NCBI RefSeq assembly: GCF_900111895.1
Contig: NZ_FOKB01000004.1
Span: forward strand, 372,001-436,000
Length of the DNA stretch: 64,000 nt
From: Pseudomonas simiae
GTDB lineage: Bacteria > Pseudomonadota > Gammaproteobacteria > Pseudomonadales > Pseudomonadaceae
Direction: 5' to 3'
Every line of letters begins with the position of its first letter. Position 1 is the first letter of the stretch. Shown here piece by piece: positions 29,407 to 37,779 of this stretch. A program made the translations under genes and the position numbers. The notes beneath the pieces are model-generated. The model did not search any database. It worked only from the letters and a program-made list of their open reading frames with translations, and was not told the origin of the DNA.

Positions 29407-29421
29407 ACATATAAAATATGT
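29407..29421. promoter_or_regulatory. Candidate GntR operator
   Basis: Perfect inverted repeat ACATAT-AAA-ATATGT, 32 bases before the lyase start in the GntR/lyase divergent region. It overlaps an AT-rich stretch that could hold the lyase promoter. Confidence 0.5.
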
Positions 29422-29452
29422 ATGGTTTAAAAATAACAATTAGGATTTTCCC

Positions 29453-30808
29453 ATGTCGAGTACCGTTTTTGATTCCGCCCTGTTCCGCGACATGTTCGGC
29501 ACCGCCGAAATGCGCGGCGTGTTCTCCGATAAAGCCCTGATCGAACGCTATATCGAAGTGGAAGTGGCCCTGGCCCGTGCCGAAGCGCGTTGCGGCGTTA
29601 TCCCGACCGACGCGGCCGAGCAGATCGCCACGCTGTCGCAGTACGAAGCCCTGGACCTGGCGCTGATGCAGCACGAGACAGAAATCGTCGGTTACCCGAT
29701 CCTCCCGCTGGTTGAGCAACTGTCGAAGATCTGTGGTGAAGCGGGCCGCTACGTGCATTGGGGCGCCACCACGCAGGACATCATGGACACCGCCGTGGTC
29801 CTGCAAGTACGCGCCGCACTGGCCATCGTCGAGCGCGATATCCAGACCGTGCGCGGGCTGCTAGCCGGCCTGGCCGAGCGTTATCGCGACACGCCCATGG
29901 CCGGCCGCACACACTTGCAGCACGCGCTGCCGATCACCTTCGGCTACAAGTGCGCGGTGTGGCTGAGCATGTTCGATCGCCACGCCGAGCGCTTGGTGGA
30001 ACTGCGCCCACGCGTCGAAATCGGCCAGTTCGCCGGGGCTGCAGGTACCCTCGCCTCCCTCGGCGACAAAGGCCTGGAAGTCCAGGAAGCGTTGATGAGC
30101 GAACTCGGCCTGGGCGTACCGCAGGCCACCTGGCACGTGGCCCGCGATGGCCTGGCCGAGACCCTGAACTTCCTCGGGCTGGTCACCGGTTCCCTGGGCA
30201 AGATTGCACTCGACATCATGATGATGATGACCAGCGAACTGGGCGAAGTGTACGAGCCGTTCGTCAAGGGCCGTGGCGCCAGCAGCACCATGCCGCAAAA
30301 GCGCAATCCGATTTCCTGCGAGCTGATGTACGCCGCCGCCAAGGGCGTGCGCCAACACGCCGGGCTGATGCTCGACGCGATGATCCAGGACTTCGAACGC
30401 TCCACCGGCCCGTGGCAGGCGGAGTGGATCGCCATTCCCGAAGCCTTTGCGCTCAGCGCCGCGTCCCTCGGCCAGGCGACCTTTATGCTCGCCGGCCTGG
30501 AGGTGCGCCCCGAGCGCATGCGCAAGAACCTCGACATGACCCAGGGCCTGATCGTCGCCGAAGCCGTGATGATGGGCCTCGCCCCGGCCCTTGGCCGCCA
30601 AGTGGCCCATGACGTGGTGTATGCCGCGTGCCGCATGGCTAACGACCAGGGCACCAGCTTGCTCGACGCCCTGCTCGCCCAGGGTGAAGCCACCGCGCAA
30701 CTGGACCTGGCCGAGCTGCAACGCCTGACCGATCCCGCCAACTACCTGGGGCTGGCGCCGCAGATGGTGGATATCGCGCTGGCGCGCCAGGGTGCCGTGA
30801 AACGCTGA
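29453..30808 (+). CDS. Lyase of the adenylosuccinate lyase / carboxymuconate cycloisomerase family (451 aa)
   Basis: Fumarase/aspartase superfamily enzyme. The signature loop GASSTMPQKRNP is near residues 277-288, and GRTHLQHALPITFGYK near 148 carries the catalytic-region His. The general layout resembles PurB and PcaB. ATG 29453 has AGGA about 8 bases upstream. The enzyme is unlikely to be housekeeping PurB, because it sits between a GntR regulator and a C4-dicarboxylate transporter plus fumarase. The set suggests cleavage of an imported substituted succinate to fumarate, which the next enzyme hydrates to malate. An N-substituted aspartate or aminopolycarboxylate is possible; a CMLE-type reaction is the alternative. 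The exact substrate cannot be read. Confidence 0.85.
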   Translation: MSSTVFDSALFRDMFGTAEMRGVFSDKALIERYIEVEVALARAEARCGVIPTDAAEQIATLSQYEALDLALMQHETEIVGYPILPLVEQLSKICGEAGRYVHWGATTQDIMDTAVVLQVRAALAIVERDIQTVRGLLAGLAERYRDTPMAGRTHLQHALPITFGYKCAVWLSMFDRHAERLVELRPRVEIGQFAGAAGTLASLGDKGLEVQEALMSELGLGVPQATWHVARDGLAETLNFLGLVTGSLGKIALDIMMMMTSELGEVYEPFVKGRGASSTMPQKRNPISCELMYAAAKGVRQHAGLMLDAMIQDFERSTGPWQAEWIAIPEAFALSAASLGQATFMLAGLEVRPERMRKNLDMTQGLIVAEAVMMGLAPALGRQVAHDVVYAACRMANDQGTSLLDALLAQGEATAQLDLAELQRLTDPANYLGLAPQMVDIALARQGAVKR

Positions 30809-30832
30809 CGCCAACGCGGATGAAGATCCAAC

Positions 30833-30922
30833 TGTGGGAGCGGGCTTGCTCGCGAATGCAATGCCTCAGTCAACCAATGCATCAACTGACAGAGCGCTTT
30901 CGCGAGCAAGCCCGCTCCCACA
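30833..30922. repeat. REPIN-like inverted repeat pair
   Basis: TGTGGGAGCGGGCTTGCTCG, about 50 bases, then its near-exact inverse ending in CCCACA. The same unit occurs at 38749-38835 and in variant form at 40221-40309. This matches the mirrored REP doublets common in Pseudomonas intergenic DNA. It lies between the lyase and dctA genes. Confidence 0.85.
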
Positions 30923-30987
30923 GGGGTTCTCTTTCGTTTCACAAGCCTGTGTAACACCCGAACCATAACAACAATGAGAGCACAGAC

Positions 30988-32292
30988 ATGTCATCCACCA
31001 CCGCAAAAAAACCGCTCTACAAGGACCTGACCTTCCAGGTCATCGCCGCCATGTTCCTCGGCATCGCCTTCGGCTTTCTCGCCCCCGAGCTGGCCGCCGG
31101 TTTCAAGATCCTTGGCGATATCTTCCTCAAGCTGATCAAGACCGCCGTCGCGCCGCTGGTGTTTTTCACCGTGGTCCACGGCATCGCCTCGGCCGGCGAT
31201 ATCAAGCGCGTCGGCAAGGTCGGCTTGCGCGCGTTGATTTACTTCGAAGTGGTCTCCACCATTGCCCTGGCCATCGGCCTGTTGTGGGGCAACCTGTTGC
31301 AGATCGGCTCCGGCATGCACGACGCCCACCCGAGCAGCGCCGCCGCGACCGCCGCGAGTGCCGCCGTGGCCAAGGGGCATGCGCCGGCGTCGACCCTGGA
31401 CTTTATCTACGGCATCTTTCCGGACAATTTCGTCGGTGCCTTCGCCGGCGGCCAGTTGCTGCAAGTACTGGTGATCTCGGTGTTGTTCGGCTTCGCCCTG
31501 CTGGCGTTGAAGCCCGAACGCCGCGAAGTGATCGAAGACGGCCTGAACCGCATCTCCGAGTGCTTCTTCGAGTTTATCAACCTGATCATGAAGTTCGCGC
31601 CCCTGGGTGCCTTCGGGTCGGTGGCTTACGCGGTTGGCAGCAATGGCACGGCGGTGCTGATGTCCCTGGCCAACCTGGTGTTGATGTTCTACGTCGGCAT
31701 CGCATTCTTTATCTGTGTGGTGCTCGGCGCCGTATGCCGGTTGAGCGGCTTCAGCCTGTGGCGTTTCCTCACCTATATCAAGGATGAAATCTTCATCGTG
31801 CTCGGCACCGCCTCGTCGGAAAGCGCCCTGCCGCGCCTGCTGCAAAAACTCGAGAAATTCGGTTGCTCCAAACAGAGCGTTGGCCTGGTGCTGCCCACCG
31901 GCTATGCGTTCAACCTCGACGGCACCTCGATCTACATGTCGCTGTGCGTGCTGTTTATCGCCAATGCCTACGGAGTGCCGCTGAGCTGGGAACAACAGCT
32001 GGGCATCATCGCGATCATGCTGGTGACCTCCAAAGGCGCGGCGGCGGTGTCGGGTGGCAGCTTCGTGGTGTTCGCCGCGACGGTCACGGCCATCGGCGTG
32101 CTGCCGGCAGAAGGCCTGGCGCTGCTGTTCGGCGTGTACCGCTTCATGTCGATGGCCATTGCCACCTGCAACACCATCGGCAATAGCGTCGCGACGGTGG
32201 TGGTGTCGAAATGGTCCGGGGAGTTCTCCCAACAGACTGCCCAGGATGAATACCAACGCGTGCTCGGGCGTGCTGCCGGCGCTGCGCTTTAA
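30988..32292 (+). CDS. dctA: C4-dicarboxylate:cation symporter, DctA family (434 aa)
   Basis: Inner-membrane DAACS-family carrier importing succinate, fumarate, malate or related dicarboxylates with H+ or Na+. Hallmarks are FKILGDIFLKLIKTAVAPLV near residue 38 and the re-entrant motif LVLPTGYAFNLDGTSIYMSL near 302. Length is typical. The start is preceded by GAGAG. It lies between the lyase and fumC genes, so it probably belongs to a dedicated catabolic locus rather than being the general DctB/DctD-controlled transporter. An insert of about 25 Ala/His-rich residues near residue 110 (HPSSAAATAASAAVAKGHAP) may be a periplasmic loop. Confidence 0.9.
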   Translation: MSSTTAKKPLYKDLTFQVIAAMFLGIAFGFLAPELAAGFKILGDIFLKLIKTAVAPLVFFTVVHGIASAGDIKRVGKVGLRALIYFEVVSTIALAIGLLWGNLLQIGSGMHDAHPSSAAATAASAAVAKGHAPASTLDFIYGIFPDNFVGAFAGGQLLQVLVISVLFGFALLALKPERREVIEDGLNRISECFFEFINLIMKFAPLGAFGSVAYAVGSNGTAVLMSLANLVLMFYVGIAFFICVVLGAVCRLSGFSLWRFLTYIKDEIFIVLGTASSESALPRLLQKLEKFGCSKQSVGLVLPTGYAFNLDGTSIYMSLCVLFIANAYGVPLSWEQQLGIIAIMLVTSKGAAAVSGGSFVVFAATVTAIGVLPAEGLALLFGVYRFMSMAIATCNTIGNSVATVVVSKWSGEFSQQTAQDEYQRVLGRAAGAAL

Positions 32293-32304
32293 CGGAGCCT
32301 CGTG

Positions 32305-33699
32305 ATGACGACTCTGCGAATCGAACATGACGCGTTCGGCCCCGTGTCCATACCGGCCGACCGCTACTGGGGCGCGCAAACCCAACGGGCGCTGGAGGTC
32401 TTCGGCGGTAAGCAGCCGTTCCCCGCCAGCCTGATCCGCGCCTTTGGCCAACAAAAACGTGCGTGTGCGCGTGCCAATGCACGCCTCGGCGTATTGGCGC
32501 CGGCCCTGGCGCAAGCGATCGAACAGGCCGCCGAAGCACTGGCCAAGGGCGATCTTGACCAGCACTTCCCGCTGTCGATCTGGCAAACCGGCTCCGGCAC
32601 CCAGACCAACATGAACGCCAATGAGGTGATCGCCAACTGCGCCAACCTCACCCTCGGCGGCGAACTGGGCAGCAAGTCGCCGGTGCACCCCAACGACCAT
32701 GTGAACCGCTCACAGTCGTCCAACGACAGCTTCCCCACGGTGATGCACCTGACCACTGTGCTGGAACTGCGCGGTCGACTGCTGCCTGTGCTGGGCCATC
32801 TGCGTGATGCGCTCGGTAACAAAGCCGACGCCTGGCAGGAGGTGCTTAAAATCGGCCGTACCCACCTGATGGATGCGGTGCCCATGAGCCAAGGCCAGGC
32901 ATTTGGCGCGTTTGCCCAGCAAATCCAGCACGGCATCGCGCGCATCGAAGCGTGCATGCCGCGCCTGCGCCTGCTGCCCCAAGGGGGGACAGCGGTGGGC
33001 ACTGGACTGAATACACCGGCGGGTTTTGACCTGGCGTTCTGCGAGGAAATCAGCCGACTCACTGGCGAACGCTTCGAAACCAACCCGTGCAAGTTCGAAG
33101 GCATGGGCACCCACGATGCCTTGGTAGAAGCCTCTGGGACATTGAATGTGCTCGCCGTGTCACTGACCAAGATCGCCAATGACATCCGCCTGCTTGGCTC
33201 GGGGCCGCGCTGCGGCCTGGGTGAATTGATCGTGCCCGACGACGGCCTGACCTCTTCAATCATGCCCGGCAAACGCAACCCGACCATCGCCGAAGTGCTG
33301 GTGCAGGGGGCGATGCAGGTGATCGGCAACCACACCACCATCACCCTGGCGGGGGCCTCCAGCACCTTCGAATTGAACGTGGCCAAGCCGGTATTGATCC
33401 ACAACCTGCTGCACTCGATCGAGGTACTCAGCGACTGCGCCAGCCTGTTCACCCACAAGCTGCTGGGCGGCCTGGAAGTGAACCGCCGGCAACTGGCGCA
33501 CAATGTGGAGCACTCATTATTGATGGCGACCGCACTGAACCCGGTGCTGGGCTATGACCGCGTGGCGCAGATCACCCGTAAGGCCGCGGACGAGGGCCTG
33601 TCACCCAAGGACGCGGCGGTGCAACTAGGGCTGATAACCGCCGAAGATTATGAGCGACAGGTGCGGCCGGAAAGGATGATCACACCCAGCGACGACTGA
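32305..33699 (+). CDS. fumC: Class II fumarate hydratase-type enzyme (464 aa)
   Basis: Converts fumarate to malate if it is a true FumC (EC 4.2.1.2). Seen: the RYWGAQTQRALEVF N-terminal motif, SGTQTNMNANEV, HPNDHVNRSQSSNDSFP, catalytic-region GRTHLMDAVPMSQGQAFGAF, and the C-terminal loop SSIMPGKRNP. Canonical FumC reads SSIMPGKVNPTQCE, whereas here R replaces V and TIAE follows, so this is a divergent paralogue. ATG 32305 is chosen over the GTG 3 bases earlier because GGAG then sits 7 bases upstream. It follows dctA by 12 bases and would process the fumarate released by the lyase. Confidence 0.88.
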   Translation: MTTLRIEHDAFGPVSIPADRYWGAQTQRALEVFGGKQPFPASLIRAFGQQKRACARANARLGVLAPALAQAIEQAAEALAKGDLDQHFPLSIWQTGSGTQTNMNANEVIANCANLTLGGELGSKSPVHPNDHVNRSQSSNDSFPTVMHLTTVLELRGRLLPVLGHLRDALGNKADAWQEVLKIGRTHLMDAVPMSQGQAFGAFAQQIQHGIARIEACMPRLRLLPQGGTAVGTGLNTPAGFDLAFCEEISRLTGERFETNPCKFEGMGTHDALVEASGTLNVLAVSLTKIANDIRLLGSGPRCGLGELIVPDDGLTSSIMPGKRNPTIAEVLVQGAMQVIGNHTTITLAGASSTFELNVAKPVLIHNLLHSIEVLSDCASLFTHKLLGGLEVNRRQLAHNVEHSLLMATALNPVLGYDRVAQITRKAADEGLSPKDAAVQLGLITAEDYERQVRPERMITPSDD

Positions 33700-33724
33700 A
33701 CGTTGCCCGACAGGACGTTCAGTC
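33694..33724 (+). terminator. Terminator-like hairpin after fumC
   Basis: Perfect 10-base arms GACTGAACGT / ACGTTCAGTC with an 11-base loop, overlapping the fumC stop codon. No T-run follows, so factor-independent termination is uncertain. It may serve both convergent genes. Confidence 0.45.
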
Positions 33725-33762
33725 CGACACCCCCGCAAGGCGCTCTACCTGAGCATGAAAAG

Positions 33763-35001
33763 TCATAACTCCAATGTTTGGACTGTATCGCGTCCAATCA
33801 GCCTGTCCGGTAGATCGCTGTCGGTAACGGAGTCCAACTGACGGTTGAACTCCGGCCGGCTAAGGATCTCCCGGGCCAGCAGGGTCATCCTATCGTTCAC
33901 GGGATTGCCGTCCATCGTCTGGCTTGCTACTTCACGTAATGATTGCTGGCTGATTTTGTCATTGGCGTTGGGAGCGAAGTAGTCAAAGTTATTACCCAGC
34001 TCTTTCGCCAAATCAGCGTTTGTGGCACCTCTCAACTCACGAAAAACCTCACCACTCTGCGGGCTCATGCCTTCGCCTTGCGACGATGCGGACCTGCTGC
34101 CGAATGCCTGCGGGCGATAGTACTCGTCGTAGGTGTTTTCAACACGTTGGCGCTGCATGGAACCGGTGTACCTTCCGGCCCAACTCTGCATGGACGGTGT
34201 CTCTTGGGATTGGTAGTAATCAACCACCCTGTTCGCGTCCCCCTGGCTGATCAGCCCGTCTTCAAGACCACTGTGGTTGATTGCATCGAGCAAATGACTC
34301 ATTTCAGGACGGCTGAGAATCTCGTTGGCCAGCAGTGTCATCCGGTCTTCTACCGGGTTACCGGTCAACGGACGATTGGCAGCGTCCTCAAGGACTGCAC
34401 GTGTGACAAAGCCGGACGGGCCCTGGAAGTAGCTGAAGTTATCGGCAAAATCCCGTGCAACCGTGGTATTCGAAGGCGCGCGATAGTCCCCCGGTGAATG
34501 ATTCATTGCGGGCTGGTTGAACGCTCCGACGTTATTAATGGGGCGCTCATATTGCGCAGGGTAAGCCTGCGAAAATGACGGTGCAGTGCTCGGCTCTCCG
34601 GCCCTGGACTGCTGGCCGGCAGACGCGTCATCGCTCGTGTAGTAATCAACGAGCTGTTCAACGTTTTCACGGTCAACTAGACCGTCGTGTATACCGCGCT
34701 CATTCAACTTATCCAACTTGCGGTTCACGTCCGGGCGATTAAGGATTTCGCCTGCCAATAGCGTCATATTGTCGTCGACGGAATGACCGGTCAGCGGACG
34801 AGCCGCCACTTCACGGAGTCTGGCCTGGTCCACGAAGCCGGTCTTGGTATTGACGAAGTAATCAAAGTTATTCCCAAACGTCTTTACCAGATTCAAATTT
34901 GAAGTGTTCTTGTATTTGTCCTCCCGCGAGGTGGGTTGCCCGTCAAGATCAGGCCTATTGAAACTGAGTGGGTAATTTTGACCGTATTGAGTATTTACCA
35001 T
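33763..35001 (-). CDS. Cysteine-free triple-repeat protein, HrpF/NolX/HrpK-like repeats (412 aa)
   Basis: Function unknown. Three degenerate repeats of about 85 residues start near 36, 178 and 328. Each runs: (N)NFDYF, a G-containing loop, L-REVA-RPLTG, V-D-MTLLA-EIL-RPE, LD, then DGLI. They are separated by Gln/Ser/Pro/Tyr-rich linkers. I see no cysteine, no signal peptide and no membrane helix. The pattern resembles the helix-loop repeats I recall from HrpF/NolX/HrpK type III translocator-like proteins, and the cysteine-free polar composition resembles harpins. No secretion genes are in the window, and the DNA looks less GC-rich than its neighbours, suggesting acquisition. GAGGTG 7 bases upstream supports ATG 35001. 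Assignment to secretion is inference only. Confidence 0.75.
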   Translation of the reverse strand: MVNTQYGQNYPLSFNRPDLDGQPTSREDKYKNTSNLNLVKTFGNNFDYFVNTKTGFVDQARLREVAARPLTGHSVDDNMTLLAGEILNRPDVNRKLDKLNERGIHDGLVDRENVEQLVDYYTSDDASAGQQSRAGEPSTAPSFSQAYPAQYERPINNVGAFNQPAMNHSPGDYRAPSNTTVARDFADNFSYFQGPSGFVTRAVLEDAANRPLTGNPVEDRMTLLANEILSRPEMSHLLDAINHSGLEDGLISQGDANRVVDYYQSQETPSMQSWAGRYTGSMQRQRVENTYDEYYRPQAFGSRSASSQGEGMSPQSGEVFRELRGATNADLAKELGNNFDYFAPNANDKISQQSLREVASQTMDGNPVNDRMTLLAREILSRPEFNRQLDSVTDSDLPDRLIGRDTVQTLEL

Positions 35002-35150
35002 GGCAACACCTCAGGGAGTAGATGCATCACAGCCGACCAACGTTCGGCTGGACAGTTTGTCGACATCCATCTGTGGCCACACAAAGAGCAACGGTTCCAG
35101 TAAAACATAGGTTAAAACCAGCACTTACGAAGCGGCAACCCAACCTGCAT

Positions 35151-35840
35151 TCACACCGATAAGTACCGGCTGATCATCGCCTCATCCACTCGGTCGCGGG
35201 TCTCTTCAATCACAAACCGCCCCTTCTCGATCACCAGAAAACGGTCCGCGATGTCCAGGGTAAACGACAGCACCTGCTCCGACACCACAATGGTCAAATC
35301 GCGCAGGTTACGGATTTCCTTCAGCGTGCGGGCAATGTCCTTGATGATCGACGGCTGGATACCCTCTGTCGGCTCATCCAACAACAACACTTTGGGGTTG
35401 GTCGCCAGCGCCCGGGCTATCGCCAGTTGTTGTTGCTGCCCGCCAGACAGGTTACCGCCCTTTCGCGACTGCATGTCGTGGAGCACCGGAAACAGCGCAT
35501 ACAAGTCTTCCGGCACTTTGCCGCGTGCCGATGCCGGCAAGCCGGTCTGAATATTTTCCAGCACGGTCATACTCGGGAAAATCATGCGGCCCTGGGGCAC
35601 ATAGGCGATCCCCCGCGCGACCCGTTCATGGGTTTCCAGCGCCGAGACATCCTGCCCATCCACGCTGACTTGGCCCTGCCACTGCGGCAGGATGCCCATC
35701 AGGCTCTTGAACAACGTGGTCTTACCCATGCCGTTGCGGCCCATCACCGCGACAATCTCGCGCTTGGCGACATTCAGGTTCAAGTCATGGAGAATCTGGC
35801 TCTGCCCGTAGCCGCAGGACAACTGGTCGATCTTGAACAT
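35151..35840 (-). CDS. urtE: Urea/short-chain amide ABC transporter, ATP-binding protein UrtE (229 aa)
   Basis: LivF-type ATPase: Walker A GRNGMGKTT near residue 34, signature LSGGQQQQLAIARAL near 130, Walker B VLLLDEPTEG near 151. It is the last gene of the minus-strand urtABCDE operon, 10 bases after urtD. With UrtD it energises uptake through the UrtB-UrtC permease pair. The family is named for urea, but no urease genes are here; the related FmdDEF system of Methylophilus takes up short-chain amides as well as urea. I find no other gene in 35002-35150. Confidence 0.93.
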   Translation of the reverse strand: MFKIDQLSCGYGQSQILHDLNLNVAKREIVAVMGRNGMGKTTLFKSLMGILPQWQGQVSVDGQDVSALETHERVARGIAYVPQGRMIFPSMTVLENIQTGLPASARGKVPEDLYALFPVLHDMQSRKGGNLSGGQQQQLAIARALATNPKVLLLDEPTEGIQPSIIKDIARTLKEIRNLRDLTIVVSEQVLSFTLDIADRFLVIEKGRFVIEETRDRVDEAMISRYLSV

Positions 35841-35850
35841 GCGCGGCTCC

Positions 35851-36609
35851 TCAGTGGCCCAAATACACTTCGATAACTTTCGGGTTGCTTTGCACCGATG
35901 CCATGCTGCCCTCGGCCAACACTTTGCCCTGGTGCAGCACCGTGACCTTGTGGGCGATGCTTTTGACGAACTCCATGTCGTGCTCGATCACCAGCACCGA
36001 ACGGCCCTGGCTGATGCGGTTGAGCAGCTCGGCGGTTTGCGCGCGCTCATTGACGCTCATGCCAGCCACCGGTTCATCGAGCATCAGCAACTCGGGGTCC
36101 TGCATCAGTAGCATGCCGATCTCCAGCCACTGCTTCTGGCCGTGGGACAGCAGGTCGGCCTGTTGTTGCAGCAGGTCGCCGAGAAAGATCTCCCGCGCCA
36201 CCTCCTCCACCCGGGCGATCACCTGGGCGTTGCGCTTGAAGAACAGCGCGCCCCATACCTTGCGACCGGCCGGGTAAGACATCTCCAGGTTCTCGAACAC
36301 CGTGAGGTTTTCGTAGATCGACGGGTTCTGGAACTTGCGGCCCACGCCGGCACGCACAATGTTGTACTCGCGCATGTTGGTCAGCTCCTGGCCATCGAAC
36401 TGGATGCTGCCGCTGGTGGCGCGGGTTTTGCCGCAGATCAGGTCAAGCACGGTGGTCTTGCCGGCGCCGTTTGGGCCGATCACCACGCGCACTTCATTGC
36501 GGTCGATGTACAGGTTAAGGTTGTCGACCGCCTTGAAGCCGTCGAACGACACGGTGAGGCCTTCAATGGCCAGCACCGGTTTTTTCATTTCAAAGCCGAC
36601 GGCGGTCAT
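35851..36609 (-). CDS. urtD: Urea/short-chain amide ABC transporter, ATP-binding protein UrtD (252 aa)
   Basis: LivG-type ATPase: Walker A GPNGAGKTT near residue 45. The signature region reads LSHGQKQWLEIGMLL, where UrtD proteins carry SHGQ rather than SGGQ. Walker B is LLMLDEPVAGM. The BCA-like C-terminal end VIEVYLGH is present. The start overlaps the urtC stop by 4 bases (ATGA), indicating translational coupling. It forms a heterodimer with UrtE. Confidence 0.93.
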   Translation of the reverse strand: MTAVGFEMKKPVLAIEGLTVSFDGFKAVDNLNLYIDRNEVRVVIGPNGAGKTTVLDLICGKTRATSGSIQFDGQELTNMREYNIVRAGVGRKFQNPSIYENLTVFENLEMSYPAGRKVWGALFFKRNAQVIARVEEVAREIFLGDLLQQQADLLSHGQKQWLEIGMLLMQDPELLMLDEPVAGMSVNERAQTAELLNRISQGRSVLVIEHDMEFVKSIAHKVTVLHQGKVLAEGSMASVQSNPKVIEVYLGH

Positions 36610-37769
36610 GGCTGGGTCTCCAGGATTTTGCTTGTGGCCTTGGGTGTTAACGGTGCGTTCACCGGGGTCGCCGCTACAGGTTTACGCCGCAACATTTTCG
36701 CCAGTGCCTGACGCCCATGGCTGTCCCACAAACCGGCGAGGCCGTTGGGGAAGTACATCACCACCGCGATAAACAGCCCGCCCATCAGGTACAACCACAA
36801 CTCGGGGAAGGACTCGGAAAAGTAAGTCTTGCCGTAGTTCACCAGCAACGCGCCATACACTGCACCGAGCAGTGACATGCGCCCGCCCACCGCCGCAAAG
36901 ATCACCATCTCGATCGACGGCACGATGCCCACGAACGACGGCGACATAAAGCCCACCTGCAAGGCAAACATCGCCCCGCCAATCGCCGAGAACGCGGCGG
37001 CCACGCAGAACACGAAGATCTTGAAGCTGGCCACGTCATACCCGGAGAAACGCACGCGTTCTTCCTTGTCGCGCATCGCCATCAGCAACCGGCCGAGCTT
37101 GGAAGCAAGGATGAAGCGGCCAATGAAGATGCAGCCGAACAGCAACCCGGCGTTGATGAAGTACAGGATCATCTTCGCGCTGTCGGTGCGCAGGTCCCAG
37201 CCAAGCAGGGTCTTGAGGTCGGTGATGCCGTTGACGCCACCGGTCAAGCCTTGTTGGCCGACGATCAGCACCGTGAGGATCAGCGCAATCGCCTGGGTGA
37301 CGATGGAGAAATACACATCGCCCACGCGCCGCTTGAACAGCGCCATACCGATGATGAACGCCAGCAGCACCGGCACCGCAATCACCGCCGCCAAGGTGAA
37401 GCTGAAACTGTGGAACGGCTGCCACAGCCACGGCAGCTCGGTGATCTGGTTCCAATCCATGAAGTCCGGAATGCCCGGTGTGGACTGGATCTTGGTGCTT
37501 TCGGGGTCCGAGGCTTCCAGTTTGAGGAACATTGCCATGCAGTAGCCGCCGACGCCAAAGAACACGCCCTGCCCCAGGCTGAGGATGCCGCCATAGCCCC
37601 AGCACAACACCAGGCCCACCGCGACAAACGCATAGGTCAGGTATTTGCCGACCATGTTCAGGCGGAACGCATCCAGGGTCAGGGGGAATACCACCAGGAT
37701 CAACAGCGCCAGCAACACGATGCCGATCAGGTTTTGCTGGCCGCCCAGCAGCTTGTCTAAAGCCTTCAT
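36606..37769 (-). CDS. urtC: Urea/short-chain amide ABC transporter, permease UrtC (387 aa)
   Basis: LivM-type inner-membrane permease with about ten hydrophobic helices, including LNMVGKYLTYAFVAVGLVLC then WGYGGILSLGQGVFFGVGGY near residue 35-75. A hydrophilic segment near residue 90 (LEASDPESTKIQSTPGIPDF) is the UrtC-specific insert before the WNQITELPWLWQPF motif. It is 10 bases downstream of urtB and overlaps urtD by 4 bases. Confidence 0.93.
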   Translation of the reverse strand: MKALDKLLGGQQNLIGIVLLALLILVVFPLTLDAFRLNMVGKYLTYAFVAVGLVLCWGYGGILSLGQGVFFGVGGYCMAMFLKLEASDPESTKIQSTPGIPDFMDWNQITELPWLWQPFHSFSFTLAAVIAVPVLLAFIIGMALFKRRVGDVYFSIVTQAIALILTVLIVGQQGLTGGVNGITDLKTLLGWDLRTDSAKMILYFINAGLLFGCIFIGRFILASKLGRLLMAMRDKEERVRFSGYDVASFKIFVFCVAAAFSAIGGAMFALQVGFMSPSFVGIVPSIEMVIFAAVGGRMSLLGAVYGALLVNYGKTYFSESFPELWLYLMGGLFIAVVMYFPNGLAGLWDSHGRQALAKMLRRKPVAATPVNAPLTPKATSKILETQP

Positions 37770-37779
37770 CCGCTCGCCT

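Noticed and set aside
29453-30808. Housekeeping adenylosuccinate lyase purB
   Set aside because: The superfamily loop is present, but neighbours are a GntR regulator, DctA and FumC rather than purine genes.
30991-32700. 569-codon minus-strand frame
   Set aside because: Antisense to dctA and the start of fumC; composition is His/Gln/Arg-rich with no family motif.
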